Part shown: piece by piece, positions 17,873 through 26,911 of the stretch
Numbering within the stretch: the stretch's first letter is position 1
How the letters are laid out: each line of letters starts with the position of its first letter
Translations under genes and position numbers: made by a program
Notes under the pieces: generated by a model
Told to the model about the DNA's origin: nothing
Seen by the model: only the letters and a program-made list of their open reading frames with translations
Database searches by the model: none
Origin: MFD00082-c5 sp963697995
Lineage (GTDB): Bacteria > Chlamydiota > Chlamydiia > Chlamydiales > JAJFMB01
Assembly: GCA_963697995.1 (NCBI GenBank)
Contig: OY969110.1
Location: 1,736,001-1,800,000, forward strand
DNA length: 64,000 nt
Direction: 5' to 3'

Positions 17873-19066
17873 ATGACATTAGGAAAAAACATACTGATAA
17901 CGTCTGGACGCTCACCTATAACATTGGACATGGCCAGAAAATTTTCTGCTGCAGGACATAAAGTCTTTGTAACGGAAACTTCGAGGTTTCATCTTTGTAC
18001 CTTTTCAAATTCTGTTGAAAAGACGTTTGTCGTTCCAAGCCCCCGCTTTAAGCCGATCTCGTTTATCGAAGCTCTTTTAGACATTGTTGAATCAGAAAAA
18101 ATTGATTTTCTCATTCCTAACTGGGAAGAGATTTTAAATATTTCTTTAAATCTTGAGCGATTTCCTAAGAGTTGCGAGATTTTCTGTTCCTCTTTCGAAT
18201 TGATCCACACTCTTCACAACAAGTCACTGTTTATCGAAAGATTAAAATCGCTTGGATTAAAAACGCCGAAAACGGTTCTAGTGAGAAATCAGGAAGATTT
18301 GGAGAGTTTGTCATTTGGAACCCCTTACGTATTAAAACCGTGCTACTCAAGAGCGTCACAAAAAATCCGAAAGATCTCCCCTCCCCAGCTTCCTCTCGAT
18401 TTAGATTTTGAGCCGCACAACCCGTGGGTGGCTCAAGAGTGGTTAGAAGGGGAAAAGTTCTGTACTTATACGATTTGTCATAAAGGTGAGATCAATGCGC
18501 ATGGGATTTATCCTGTGGAGTATGCTATCGATGGAAACTCTTGCGTGACATTTAAGTCGATCGAGCATGAAGGAATTTATCGTTGGATCTCCTTCTTTGT
18601 TAAATCGCAAAACTTTACAGGACAAGTGGGATTTGACTTTATTGTGACAAAAGACGGTTCGATTTACGCCATTGAGTGCAACCCTCGTTCGACAAGCGGA
18701 GCTCACCTTTTTGCAAAAGAAGATCATATCGATAAAGCCTTCTTAAATACTACCAAAGAGCCTATTTTCCCTCCCCTTGGTCAAAGTAAACAGCTCGCTG
18801 CTGGAATGTTGATGTACGGTTGGAAAACATTACCACCAAAGACCTCTGGCTTCTCTTACCTTTGGAAGCTTATCACAAGCAAGGATGTGATCTTTGAATT
18901 AAAAGATTTAGCGCCATTTCTTTCACAGCCCTTTCTTGGGATTAAGTACATGCTAGCGAGTAAGAAATCACAAAATACAATGCATTCCACTTTTTACGGT
19001 GATCTCGACTGGAATGGAGAGGCTGAGCTTTTTAATCAAACGACACAAGAGCAAAAAGCTATTTAG
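17873..19066 (+). CDS. ATP-grasp domain protein
   Basis: A protein of 397 residues with an N-terminal Rossmann-like domain (ILITSGRSPITLDMARKFSAAGHKV), then an ATP-grasp core: FIERLKSLGLKTPKT, YVLKPCYSRAS (the nucleotide lysine region), WVAQEWLEGEKFC, and the metal-binding GFDFIVTKDGSIYAIECNPR. ATP-grasp enzymes ligate a carboxylate to an amine or thiol through an acyl phosphate; the substrate here is not evident. Related stand-alone proteins resemble carbamoyl-phosphate synthase large-subunit domains. A strong terminator follows. Confidence 0.75.
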   Translation: MTLGKNILITSGRSPITLDMARKFSAAGHKVFVTETSRFHLCTFSNSVEKTFVVPSPRFKPISFIEALLDIVESEKIDFLIPNWEEILNISLNLERFPKSCEIFCSSFELIHTLHNKSLFIERLKSLGLKTPKTVLVRNQEDLESLSFGTPYVLKPCYSRASQKIRKISPPQLPLDLDFEPHNPWVAQEWLEGEKFCTYTICHKGEINAHGIYPVEYAIDGNSCVTFKSIEHEGIYRWISFFVKSQNFTGQVGFDFIVTKDGSIYAIECNPRSTSGAHLFAKEDHIDKAFLNTTKEPIFPPLGQSKQLAAGMLMYGWKTLPPKTSGFSYLWKLITSKDVIFELKDLAPFLSQPFLGIKYMLASKKSQNTMHSTFYGDLDWNGEAELFNQTTQEQKAI

Positions 19067-19098
19067 AATAGGCGACAGCAAGCTCATGATAAAAGTTT

Positions 19099-19133
19099 AA
19101 AATAGACCTCTCCCTAAAGAGGTCTATTTTTTT
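19099..19133. terminator. Bidirectional rho-independent terminator
   Basis: A 13-bp perfect stem, AAAATAGACCTCT (19099-19111) and AGAGGTCTATTTT (19118-19130), with a six-base loop. It is followed by seven Ts on the plus strand and T-rich sequence on the minus strand. It serves the convergent ATP-grasp gene and rimO. Confidence 0.88.
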
Positions 19134-19142
19134 GTATTTTTA

Positions 19143-20522
19143 TCAAGAGTTTGAAACGACATGTCCCACTAAATCGTATCCAGAAACATCGGTGATTTCG
19201 ACTAAGTATCTCTTTCCAAATCCCGTAATGCCTGTGTTGTCATTAATGAGCACCTGTCCGTCGATCTCGGGGCATTGCCCCTGGTGACGTCCAACGATCA
19301 GAAGCTGAGTTTCTGGATGGTACCCTTCGACGATAACAGAGAGGCGTCTTCCAACAAACCTCTTGTTTAGCTTTTCCACAATCTTTTTTTGTATAGAGGC
19401 TAAACGGCGCTGTCTTTTTTCTTTAACCTTTTGATCGATTTGATCAGGAAGAGTGGCTGCATGACTACCCTCCTCTTTAGAAAAAGTAAAGATCCCTACA
19501 TTATCTAAAGGAAATTTTTGAACAAACTCGCAAAGCTCGTCAAATTGCTCCTGGGTTTCTCCTGGAAATCCTACAATGAGGCTTGTTCTAATCGAAACAT
19601 CGGGAATCTCCTCTCTTAGACGAGTAATGATGTGACAGATTTGCTCTTTGTTTGTCGCTCTTCTCATAGCTTTTAACATCGAGTTATTCACATGCTGAAT
19701 TGGCATATCGAGATAAGGGCAAATTCTTTTGTCGCTTTTCATTAAAGCAATGAGTTCATCGGTGATCTCATCTGGATAGAGGTATAAAAGGCGAAGCCAA
19801 TAATCCCCTTCCTCTTTTAAAAGCTCTTTTAACAAAAGAAGAAGCCCTTCTGTTTTTTTATATCCTAAATCTTTTCCAAAATCGCCCAAATCTTGGGCAA
19901 TCAAGATAATCTCTTGAGCCCCTTGCTTTAAAAGAAGTCTAAACTCTTTTAAAATTTGTTCTACTGATTTGCTTTTTAAAGGGCCTTTGATGTCTGGGAT
20001 GATACAGTAAGCACATCGTTTGCGACACCCTTCTGCAATTTTAAGATAAGCGTAGTGTTTAGGTGTCGAGACTTTTCTTGGGATCTCTCCTGCTTCCAAA
20101 TAACTTTTTGCAGAGGTGATCTCCTCACCTCGCTCTTCTGCTTGAACCGCCTTTAAAATGCCCTGCACATCGCCGGAACCTAAAAAATAGTCAACCCCCG
20201 GATGCACTTTCCGAATCTCGTCCGCCTTATTTTGCACCATGCATCCTGTCACAATTGCTTTGGCTGTCGGTTTTTTCTCCTGTAAGACATTCCCAATCGT
20301 GTCTAGCGATTCTTTTCTTGAGGCCTCTAAAAAACCACAAGTGTTCACGACAATATAATCGGCAAGCTTAAGATCTTCTGCCACTTCATACCCGGCTCTT
20401 AAAAGGATTCCGAGCATCACCTCAGAATCGACCAGGTTTCTTGGACACCCTAAACTAATAAAATAAATTTTATTGCCGCCGACATTAAAAGATGATCGGG
20501 GCTCGTGAACCATAGGAAGCAT
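19143..20522 (-). CDS. rimO: Ribosomal protein S12 methylthiotransferase RimO
   Basis: A radical-SAM methylthiotransferase of about 459 residues. The N-terminal UPF0004 domain has ISLGCPRNLVDSE and VVNTCGF with its cluster cysteines. The radical SAM motif is CRKRCAYC in AEGCRKRCAYCIIPDIKG, and a C-terminal TRAM domain follows. GCPRNLVDSE is characteristic of RimO rather than MiaB. The enzyme adds a methylthio group to an aspartate of ribosomal protein S12. The start at ATG 20522 has GAGGA seven bases upstream; the GTG at 20537 overlaps that ribosome binding site and is less likely. Confidence 0.92.
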   Translation of the reverse strand: MLPMVHEPRSSFNVGGNKIYFISLGCPRNLVDSEVMLGILLRAGYEVAEDLKLADYIVVNTCGFLEASRKESLDTIGNVLQEKKPTAKAIVTGCMVQNKADEIRKVHPGVDYFLGSGDVQGILKAVQAEERGEEITSAKSYLEAGEIPRKVSTPKHYAYLKIAEGCRKRCAYCIIPDIKGPLKSKSVEQILKEFRLLLKQGAQEIILIAQDLGDFGKDLGYKKTEGLLLLLKELLKEEGDYWLRLLYLYPDEITDELIALMKSDKRICPYLDMPIQHVNNSMLKAMRRATNKEQICHIITRLREEIPDVSIRTSLIVGFPGETQEQFDELCEFVQKFPLDNVGIFTFSKEEGSHAATLPDQIDQKVKEKRQRRLASIQKKIVEKLNKRFVGRRLSVIVEGYHPETQLLIVGRHQGQCPEIDGQVLINDNTGITGFGKRYLVEITDVSGYDLVGHVVSNS

Positions 20523-20592
20523 GATAAAAATCCTCACATTAAAAGAGAATATTATCTCAAAATGGCTAGTTTTTTTCTAGGGGAATTTCTTT

Positions 20593-20627
20593 AAAAAAAA
20601 CGGGGTAATATCTAAAGATACTACCCC
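20593..20627 (-). terminator. Rho-independent terminator
   Basis: Reading the minus strand, a GGGGTAGTATCT / AGATATTACCCC stem (20627 down to 20602, one wobble pair) is followed by a run of eight Ts (20600-20593). It ends the transcript of the frame-broken gene at 20658-21563. Confidence 0.8.
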
Positions 20628-20657
20628 ATAAAAGAACACTTAAAAAATAAGCGAAAC

Positions 20658-21563
20658 TTATTTTTTAGCTGCTGGTTTTAAAGCTGCCAACTCTTTTTCT
20701 GCTTCAGCTTTTGCAGATGTTGCGTCATCTCTTGTAACTTTCCAGTCGTCACCATTAAAGCGAGCTTTTGCTGCTGCTGCGGCATCTGCAGCTGTTTTTT
20801 CAGCAGTTTGTGCTTTTGTCAACTCTTCTGCTGCTTTAGCTGCTGCTTTAACTTCATCAGAATCAGCATCCTTGCCGTTTGCGGCTTTGTCTGCTTCTTC
20901 TTTTTTAGCTTGTAGCTACTTTTACAGCATCATTTGTTGATGTTAAATCAGCATGGAATGGTGCTAGAGTACGCTATCATAAGCTGTGTAAGCTTTGAGT
21001 GTAGCTTCAGCTGCTTTTAGTTGAGCTTCACGATAAGTAATCGCTGCCGCTTTTTTATCGTCATCTGTTGCTTCAGTTGGAAGAGCATCAACTTTAGCTT
21101 TTGCATCAGTTGCTTTTTTCTCAAGTTTAGCTGCATTTTTTCCATAAATCTCAGCTTTTGCGCCCAAATCTTCAGTTTGGCTTTCTTTTGAAAGTGAGCA
21201 AACTGATGGGTTAAAGCGAAGAGCTTCAACAAAGCCCAAAATAGGAAGAACAACGTTGATGATTGCTGCTGGAACGTAAACCAAGTCAACAAGAACGTCA
21301 ACGATGCGTTTTCCTAACTCTTTTCCATCGGATTTAACTGAACCTTCACGGATACTTCCGATCAATTTTAAAGAAGCTTCAGCAACTTTAAGAACGTCTA
21401 AAGCTAATGCATACACAGCCACAGCAACGCTTACTGGTGTGTAGGCTAGTGCTTTACCAAAGCCTTTACCGTATTCCCCAAAAGAGCTAAATCTCTTGTT
21501 AAATTTCACTTGTGCGAATTCAAAACTAGGTGTTGTTTCGAAAATGGCTCTTATACTACTCAT
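20658..21563 (-). pseudogene. Ala/Lys-rich membrane-associated protein with two compensating frame breaks
   Basis: The main frame runs from ATG 21563 (GAGGAGGA immediately upstream) to a stop at about 20967. It has an ordered N-terminus (FETTPSFEFAQVKFNKRFSS), two hydrophobic stretches around residues 38-60 and 90-115, and an Ala/Lys/Glu helical tail. The tail continues in another frame (LAPFHADLTSTNDAVKVAT) to about 20925, then returns to the first frame (KKEEADKAANGKDADSDE through ALKPAAKK) and stops at 20658-20660. The net shift is zero, and tail composition is the same throughout, so the intact protein would have about 300 residues. Two indels 45 bases apart may be base-call errors in a repetitive tract, or real decay. 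No family recognised. Confidence 0.6.
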
Positions 21564-21569
21564 AATCAA

Positions 21570-21888
21570 TCCTCCTCAATTAGGACGTTAACTTTTATTT
21601 AAAGTCTCATGCCAGTTAAGCCCCCCTGTGAAGGCCTCTGGACGTAAATTTTGATTACCACGCCTGCTATTCAGCGCTTTTTGCTGAATTCCGCGATTAT
21701 CAAGGGGGTAATGATAAAATATTGACTTTTATAAGGCAACACCTTTCTTACTTACCCTTGGGTTTCTTTTTTTCAAGAGATTTTTACAAAGGATTTATTG
21801 TAAGAGATTTGAATGTATCAGTCAATATAAAATAAAGAGTAAAAAAAAATTCAAAAGAGTAGTAAATAGAGGTAAAAGGAATTTTGTC
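21570..21888. other. Gene-free spacer between divergent genes
   Basis: This spacer of about 320 bases holds the presumed promoters of the minus-strand membrane protein gene and of sucA. A small hairpin, ATTCAGC (21669-21675) with GCTGAAT (21683-21689), and paired C and G runs (about 21620 and 21704) suggest a structured leader on the minus-strand transcript. I see no ORF or RNA gene. Confidence 0.5.
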
Positions 21889-24501
21889 ATGAAATTAGAT
21901 CTTCAAATCGGCAACAGAGACCTCTTAGAAAGCTATTTTATTGATTATCAAAAGGATAAGAACTCAGTCTCAAAAGAGTGGCAAAATTTCTTTGAAATGT
22001 TTCCTGTTAAAGAAAATATTTCTTTGTCATTTGAGATGAATGACTTAAACGCTTATCGATTAATTGAGGCGTATCGAGAATTTGGACACCTTTCTTTATC
22101 TTTTGATCTGTTAAAAAAAGAAAACTCGTATTCAGGACTGAATTTCAGTCATTTCGGTTTTTCCCCAGCCGATTTAGACAAATTGGTTCCCACTTTTGGT
22201 CTTTTCAAACAATCGCATGTCCCCTTATCTGAGCTTGTCGAAAGATTAAAACAGCTCTACACCGAAAAGATTGGGTATGAGTATATCGGTTTTACCTCTA
22301 GGGAAGTGGAATTGTATCTTCAAAAAGCGATTGAAGAGAGATCTTTTTCTTTTCTGCCCGAGGAGAAAAAAAAACTTTTAGAGGAGCTTTGTACTTCTGA
22401 ACTCTTTGAGGCTTTTCTTCATACCAAATATCCGGGACAAAAACGGTTTTCTCTCGAGGGTTCTGAAACCCTCATCCCTATTTTGTCGTTTCTCTTAAAT
22501 GAGGCCTCTTTAAAGAATGTCGGAACTTTTGTGATTGGAATGGCCCACAGAGGACGTTTAAATGTATTGTCGAATATTTTAAAAAAGAGTTATTCCGCGA
22601 TTTTTGAAGAGTTTCACGAAGGATTTCGCCCAAAAGATCTCAATCATTCGGGGGATGTCAAATACCACAAGGGGTTTTCGACAAGACGCGTTTTAGATCA
22701 TGGTAAAGAGGTCGCTATTTATTTAACCTCCAATCCAAGTCATTTAGAATCAGTGGCACCAGTAGCTCTTGGGCAAGCCTTTGCCTTTCAAAAAATGGAG
22801 CCTGAAAAGCTTGTTTTGCCTATTTTAATCCATGGGGATGCGGCCCTTTCGGGACAAGGGGTTGTTTATGAGACTCTTCAATTGACTAAACTTGAAGGGT
22901 ATACCACTTTTGGGGCTATTCATTTGGTGATTAACAACCATATCGGATTTACGACCCTTCCTAAAGAGGGGCGATCGACTAAATACTGCACGGACATAGC
23001 AAAAGCCTTTGGCGCTCCCATATTTCATGTCAGTGTCGAAGATCCAGAAGCTTGCTTGATGGCGGCAGCTTTAGCTCTTGAGATTAGGAATCGATTTCAA
23101 ATTGACGTTTTCATCGATTTAAACGGTTTTAGAAAATATGGGCACAACGAATCGGATGAACCAGCATTTACCCAGCCTCTTGAGTATCAGGTGATAAAAA
23201 ACAAAAAGAGTCCAAGAAAACTTTACGAGGAACAACTGATTTTGCAAGGAGTTGTCACACCAGATGACGTTTTAAACTTAGAAAACAGCTTTAAAAATAA
23301 ACTTCAAAAAGAGATCGACGCTTTAGAAGCTACTCCACAAGTAACTAATTTAGAAGAGGTTAAACTTAAAAGAGTGAACTCTGCCGTGCCTCGTGATTTT
23401 ATCGAATGGGGAAAAAAGTCGTTCCTTATTCCTGAGGGGTTTACACCTCACCCAAAATTGAAAAAACTTTTAGCTGAAAGAATTGAGATGTGTGAGGGGA
23501 AAATCCCCGTCGATTTTGCAACAGCTGAAACTTTAAGTTTTGTTTCCTTATTAAATGAGGGGATAGCGATTAGGTTAACCGGGCAAGATGTGAGACGTGG
23601 CACCTTTTCCCAAAGGCACGCTGTATGGTGTGATCAAAAAGAGGAGACGATCTTTTCTCCTCTTGAACATTTAAACAAGACGCAAGCTGTTTTTGAGTGT
23701 TATAATTCCCCCCTTTCTGAATACGCCTGTTTGGGATTTGAGTTTGGCGTTTCCACGATTTGGAACAAAGAGCTCACTCTTTGGGAAGCGCAGTTTGGGG
23801 ATTTTGCCAATGGAGCGCAAATCATTATCGATCAGTACCTTTCGACATCAGAAGATAAGTGGGGCATCACATCTAATTTAACTCTTCTTTTGCCTCATGG
23901 GTATGAGGGGCAAGGGCCTGAACACTCCTCTGCAAGAGTGGAACGATTTTTATCTCTTTGTGGTAAAGATAATATGATAGTTGTAAATCCCACAACATCA
24001 GCCCAATATTTCCACCTTTTGAGACGGCAAGCATTAAATGAGAAAAAAAGACCTTTAATCATCTTAACCCCAAAAGCTCTTTTAAGAGACAAACAAGCGT
24101 TTAGCGCAGTCGAAGAGTTAGAGAGAGGCTCATTTCAAGAAATTTTAAGCGATGAAAAGTTCAAAGCTGAAACTCTCATCATCTGTTCTGGAAAAATTTA
24201 CTACGACCTTTTAAAAAGACGAAGAGATGAGGCCCTCATTCGAATTGAACAGCTCTACCCTTTAAATGAGGAGTCTTTAACAAGTATAATCGCTAAGTAT
24301 AAAGAGGTTAAAAGGTTTTTCTTTGCCCAAGAGGAGCCCCAAAATATGGGAGCTTGGTCTTATTTAGAGCCAAAGCTTAAGCGTATTTTGGGAAAGATCA
24401 CTTATGTCGGAAGAGAGGTGAGTGCCTCCCCTGCAACGGGCTTTCCTTCCTTGCACAAAGAGGAGCTTGAAAAAATAATGGACACACTATTTTCAAATTG
24501 A
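21889..24501 (+). CDS. sucA: 2-oxoglutarate dehydrogenase E1 component
   Basis: A thiamine-diphosphate E1 of 870 residues. The N-terminus matches the short E2-binding segment (SYFIDYQKDKNSVSKEWQNFF). The active-site region has GMAHRGRLNVL, YHKGFS, HGDAALSGQGVVYE and NNHIGFTT, and the C-terminal part has the transketolase-like LPHGYEGQGPEHSS. It decarboxylates 2-oxoglutarate and passes the succinyl group to SucB in the TCA cycle. The first of a sucA-sucB-lpdA operon: sucB follows after 23 bases. AAGGA lies about nine bases before the ATG. Confidence 0.95.
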   Translation: MKLDLQIGNRDLLESYFIDYQKDKNSVSKEWQNFFEMFPVKENISLSFEMNDLNAYRLIEAYREFGHLSLSFDLLKKENSYSGLNFSHFGFSPADLDKLVPTFGLFKQSHVPLSELVERLKQLYTEKIGYEYIGFTSREVELYLQKAIEERSFSFLPEEKKKLLEELCTSELFEAFLHTKYPGQKRFSLEGSETLIPILSFLLNEASLKNVGTFVIGMAHRGRLNVLSNILKKSYSAIFEEFHEGFRPKDLNHSGDVKYHKGFSTRRVLDHGKEVAIYLTSNPSHLESVAPVALGQAFAFQKMEPEKLVLPILIHGDAALSGQGVVYETLQLTKLEGYTTFGAIHLVINNHIGFTTLPKEGRSTKYCTDIAKAFGAPIFHVSVEDPEACLMAAALALEIRNRFQIDVFIDLNGFRKYGHNESDEPAFTQPLEYQVIKNKKSPRKLYEEQLILQGVVTPDDVLNLENSFKNKLQKEIDALEATPQVTNLEEVKLKRVNSAVPRDFIEWGKKSFLIPEGFTPHPKLKKLLAERIEMCEGKIPVDFATAETLSFVSLLNEGIAIRLTGQDVRRGTFSQRHAVWCDQKEETIFSPLEHLNKTQAVFECYNSPLSEYACLGFEFGVSTIWNKELTLWEAQFGDFANGAQIIIDQYLSTSEDKWGITSNLTLLLPHGYEGQGPEHSSARVERFLSLCGKDNMIVVNPTTSAQYFHLLRRQALNEKKRPLIILTPKALLRDKQAFSAVEELERGSFQEILSDEKFKAETLIICSGKIYYDLLKRRRDEALIRIEQLYPLNEESLTSIIAKYKEVKRFFFAQEEPQNMGAWSYLEPKLKRILGKITYVGREVSASPATGFPSLHKEELEKIMDTLFSN

Positions 24502-24524
24502 TTAAAGAGAGGATCAGGTGATTC

Positions 24525-25583
24525 ATGAAAAAAGAGCTCAAAATCCCCTCGCTTGGGGAATCGATCGTCGAAGTGCAAATAGGGGAACTGTTTAAAGTAA
24601 GTGGCTCATACGTCACGCTTGATGAAGAGATCCTTGAAATTGAGACTGATAAAGTCAATCAAGCCTTATACGCACCCCTCTCGGGAGTTTTAACGCTCAA
24701 TGTCAAAACAGGCGACAAAATCCACGTGAACGAAGTGATTGGTTTTATCGAAGAGAAAGAAGCTGTTGTTGAGAAACCCCTCGTTCAGAAAGAGGTTCAA
24801 AAGGTCTCTTCCTCCCCCATAAAAGTCTCAATCCCTTCGTTTTTAGAAGAGGAGAAAAAGGAAGAGAAGCCCCACTTTCCCACCTCATCTGAAAAGAGGG
24901 TAAAAATGCCCAAAATTAGACAAGTGATTGCAAGCCGCCTTTTAGAAGCTAAACAAACAACCGCTATGCTTACCACCTTTAACGAAATCGATTTAAAAAA
25001 AGTGATTGAATTAAGAACTCAGCATCAGGAGAGATTTCAAAAAGAGTATGGGGTGAAGCTTGGTTTCATGTCGTTTTTTGTAAAGGCTACCCTTTCTGCT
25101 TTAAAAGCTTATCCCATTATTAAGAGTTTTATCGACAACGAAGAGATTGTGACACCAATAGCGACCTCGATTGGGATTGCTGTGAGCACTGATAAAGGGT
25201 TAATCGTGCCTGTTTTAAAAAATGCAGAGAGTTTAAGTTTTTATCAAATTGAACAAGAGATTGCTCTTTTTGCTAAAAAGGCAAAAGAGGGTGGTTTGAC
25301 ACCGGGTGATCTTTCAAACGGATGCTTTACGATCACTAATGGGGGTGTTTTTGGCTCTCTTTTCTCAACCCCGATACTCAATCCCCCTCAAAGCGCCATC
25401 TTAGGAATGCATAAAATTCAGGATAGGCCCGTTGCGATCAACTCCCAAGTTGAAGTGCGCCCGATGATGTATGTGGCTTTAAGTTACGATCACAGGCTGA
25501 TCGATGGGAAAGAGGCGGTCTCCTTTCTCGTTCACATTAAAAGATGCCTCGAAGACCCGAGCATTTTTTTACTCGAGCTATGA
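24525..25583 (+). CDS. sucB: Dihydrolipoyl succinyltransferase, E2 component of 2-oxoglutarate dehydrogenase
   Basis: A protein of 352 residues with an N-terminal lipoyl domain (lipoyl lysine in EIETDKVNQ), a charged linker of about residues 80-122, and the acyltransferase catalytic domain ending in YDHRLIDGKEAV (catalytic HxxxDG). The peripheral-subunit-binding domain normally found between lipoyl and catalytic domains is not visible: the linker goes straight into KMPKIRQVIASRLLEAK. It overlaps the lpdA start by four bases (ATGA). Confidence 0.93.
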   Translation: MKKELKIPSLGESIVEVQIGELFKVSGSYVTLDEEILEIETDKVNQALYAPLSGVLTLNVKTGDKIHVNEVIGFIEEKEAVVEKPLVQKEVQKVSSSPIKVSIPSFLEEEKKEEKPHFPTSSEKRVKMPKIRQVIASRLLEAKQTTAMLTTFNEIDLKKVIELRTQHQERFQKEYGVKLGFMSFFVKATLSALKAYPIIKSFIDNEEIVTPIATSIGIAVSTDKGLIVPVLKNAESLSFYQIEQEIALFAKKAKEGGLTPGDLSNGCFTITNGGVFGSLFSTPILNPPQSAILGMHKIQDRPVAINSQVEVRPMMYVALSYDHRLIDGKEAVSFLVHIKRCLEDPSIFLLEL

Positions 25584-26911
25584 AAATTTTTGATGTCATT
25601 ATTATTGGAGGAGGTCCCGGCGGTTACACGGCGGCTTTAAGGCTTGCTCCCCACATGAAAGTGGCAATCGTTGAAAAAAATGAAAGACTTGGGGGCACTT
25701 GCTTAAATGTGGGGTGTATTCCCTCAAAAGCGCTACTTGAAGCGACTAAACATTTAGAATTTATCGAAAAAAAGGCGGCAGCCTTTGGAATTTTTTCCTC
25801 TGTTGAGAGAGTTGATTTTTCAAAAATGATGAAGCGGAAAGAGGAAATTATCTCTAAACTCTCTCAAGGATTAAAAGAGCTCTTTCAAAATCAGAAAATC
25901 CCCCATTTTAGAGGGCATGCCAGTTTTATCAACGAGAAGGAGATTGCCGTTTCTGGTGAGGTCCTCAAAGCTGATCGGTTTATTATCGCAACAGGGGCAG
26001 AACCGATAACTCTGCCCTTCTTGCCAATCGATGAAGAGAATGTGCTCTCCTCGACGGGGGCCCTTTCTTTAAAAGAAGTCCCCAAATCCCTTCTCATTGT
26101 AGGAGCTGGTGTGATTGGAGTAGAACTGGCCTCTGTTTACACGCGCCTTCACACCAAAGTCACTGTGATTGAAATGCTCGATCGGATCTTACCCATGTTC
26201 GATACCGATTTAAGCCAATCTCTTCAGAAAATTCTTGAAAATCAAGGGATTGAATTTCAATTATCTGCCAAACTTAAGAGTAAAAATGTGTATGAAAAGG
26301 AAGGTGTCGAGAAGAAGATTGAGGCTGATAAAATATTAGTCGCCATTGGGCGCCGCCCTTTCACCGCTTCTTTAAATTTAGAAAAAGTCGGCGTTCAGTT
26401 AAATCAAAAAGGGTTTATCGTGGTCGATGATTTTTTAAGAAGCAGTAAACCCCATATTTTTGCCATTGGCGATGTCACGGAGGGGGCACAACTTGCCCAC
26501 AGAGCCTCAGATGAGGGGTTAGCTCTTGCAGAGCACCTGCTTGGAAGAGAGGTTCAAGTGAATCCCCTTGCGATTCCAAACGTAGTTTACACGCACCCTG
26601 AAGTGGCAAGCGTCGGTCTAAACGAAGGAACCCCCAACACCAAAACTACTAAATTTTATTTTAAGAATAACGGACGCGCCCTTTGCGAGGGGGAAACGGA
26701 AGGATTTGTTAAAATCGTCTTTGATAAAACGACAAGAAGAGTTTTGGGCGTCCATATATTATCCCACAATGGGGGAGAGATGATCGGAGAGGCGACCCTT
26801 GCAATACTAAATAAATTAACTATCGACGATTTAGCTTACCTTTCTCATCCTCACCCGACTTTAAGCGAGGTCATAAAGGAAGCTGCCTTAAAGCAGCTCC
26901 ACAGCAATTGA
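25580..26911 (+). CDS. lpdA: Dihydrolipoyl dehydrogenase (E3)
   Basis: A flavoprotein disulfide reductase of 443 residues. The FAD-binding motif GGGPGGYTAA is followed by the redox-active GGTCLNVGCIPSKALL, an NAD-binding GAGVIGVELAS, and the C-terminal active-site HPHPTLSE. It reoxidises lipoamide on SucB. The start at 25580 overlaps the sucB stop; a longer frame upstream is only the sucB 3' end in another frame. Its end overlaps the convergent hemW gene by 24 bases. Confidence 0.95.
   Translation: MKIFDVIIIGGGPGGYTAALRLAPHMKVAIVEKNERLGGTCLNVGCIPSKALLEATKHLEFIEKKAAAFGIFSSVERVDFSKMMKRKEEIISKLSQGLKELFQNQKIPHFRGHASFINEKEIAVSGEVLKADRFIIATGAEPITLPFLPIDEENVLSSTGALSLKEVPKSLLIVGAGVIGVELASVYTRLHTKVTVIEMLDRILPMFDTDLSQSLQKILENQGIEFQLSAKLKSKNVYEKEGVEKKIEADKILVAIGRRPFTASLNLEKVGVQLNQKGFIVVDDFLRSSKPHIFAIGDVTEGAQLAHRASDEGLALAEHLLGREVQVNPLAIPNVVYTHPEVASVGLNEGTPNTKTTKFYFKNNGRALCEGETEGFVKIVFDKTTRRVLGVHILSHNGGEMIGEATLAILNKLTIDDLAYLSHPHPTLSEVIKEAALKQLHSN

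Noticed and set aside
21889..24501. Pyruvate dehydrogenase E1
   Set aside because: The HRGRLNVL and NNHIGFTT motifs and length fit 2-oxoglutarate dehydrogenase.
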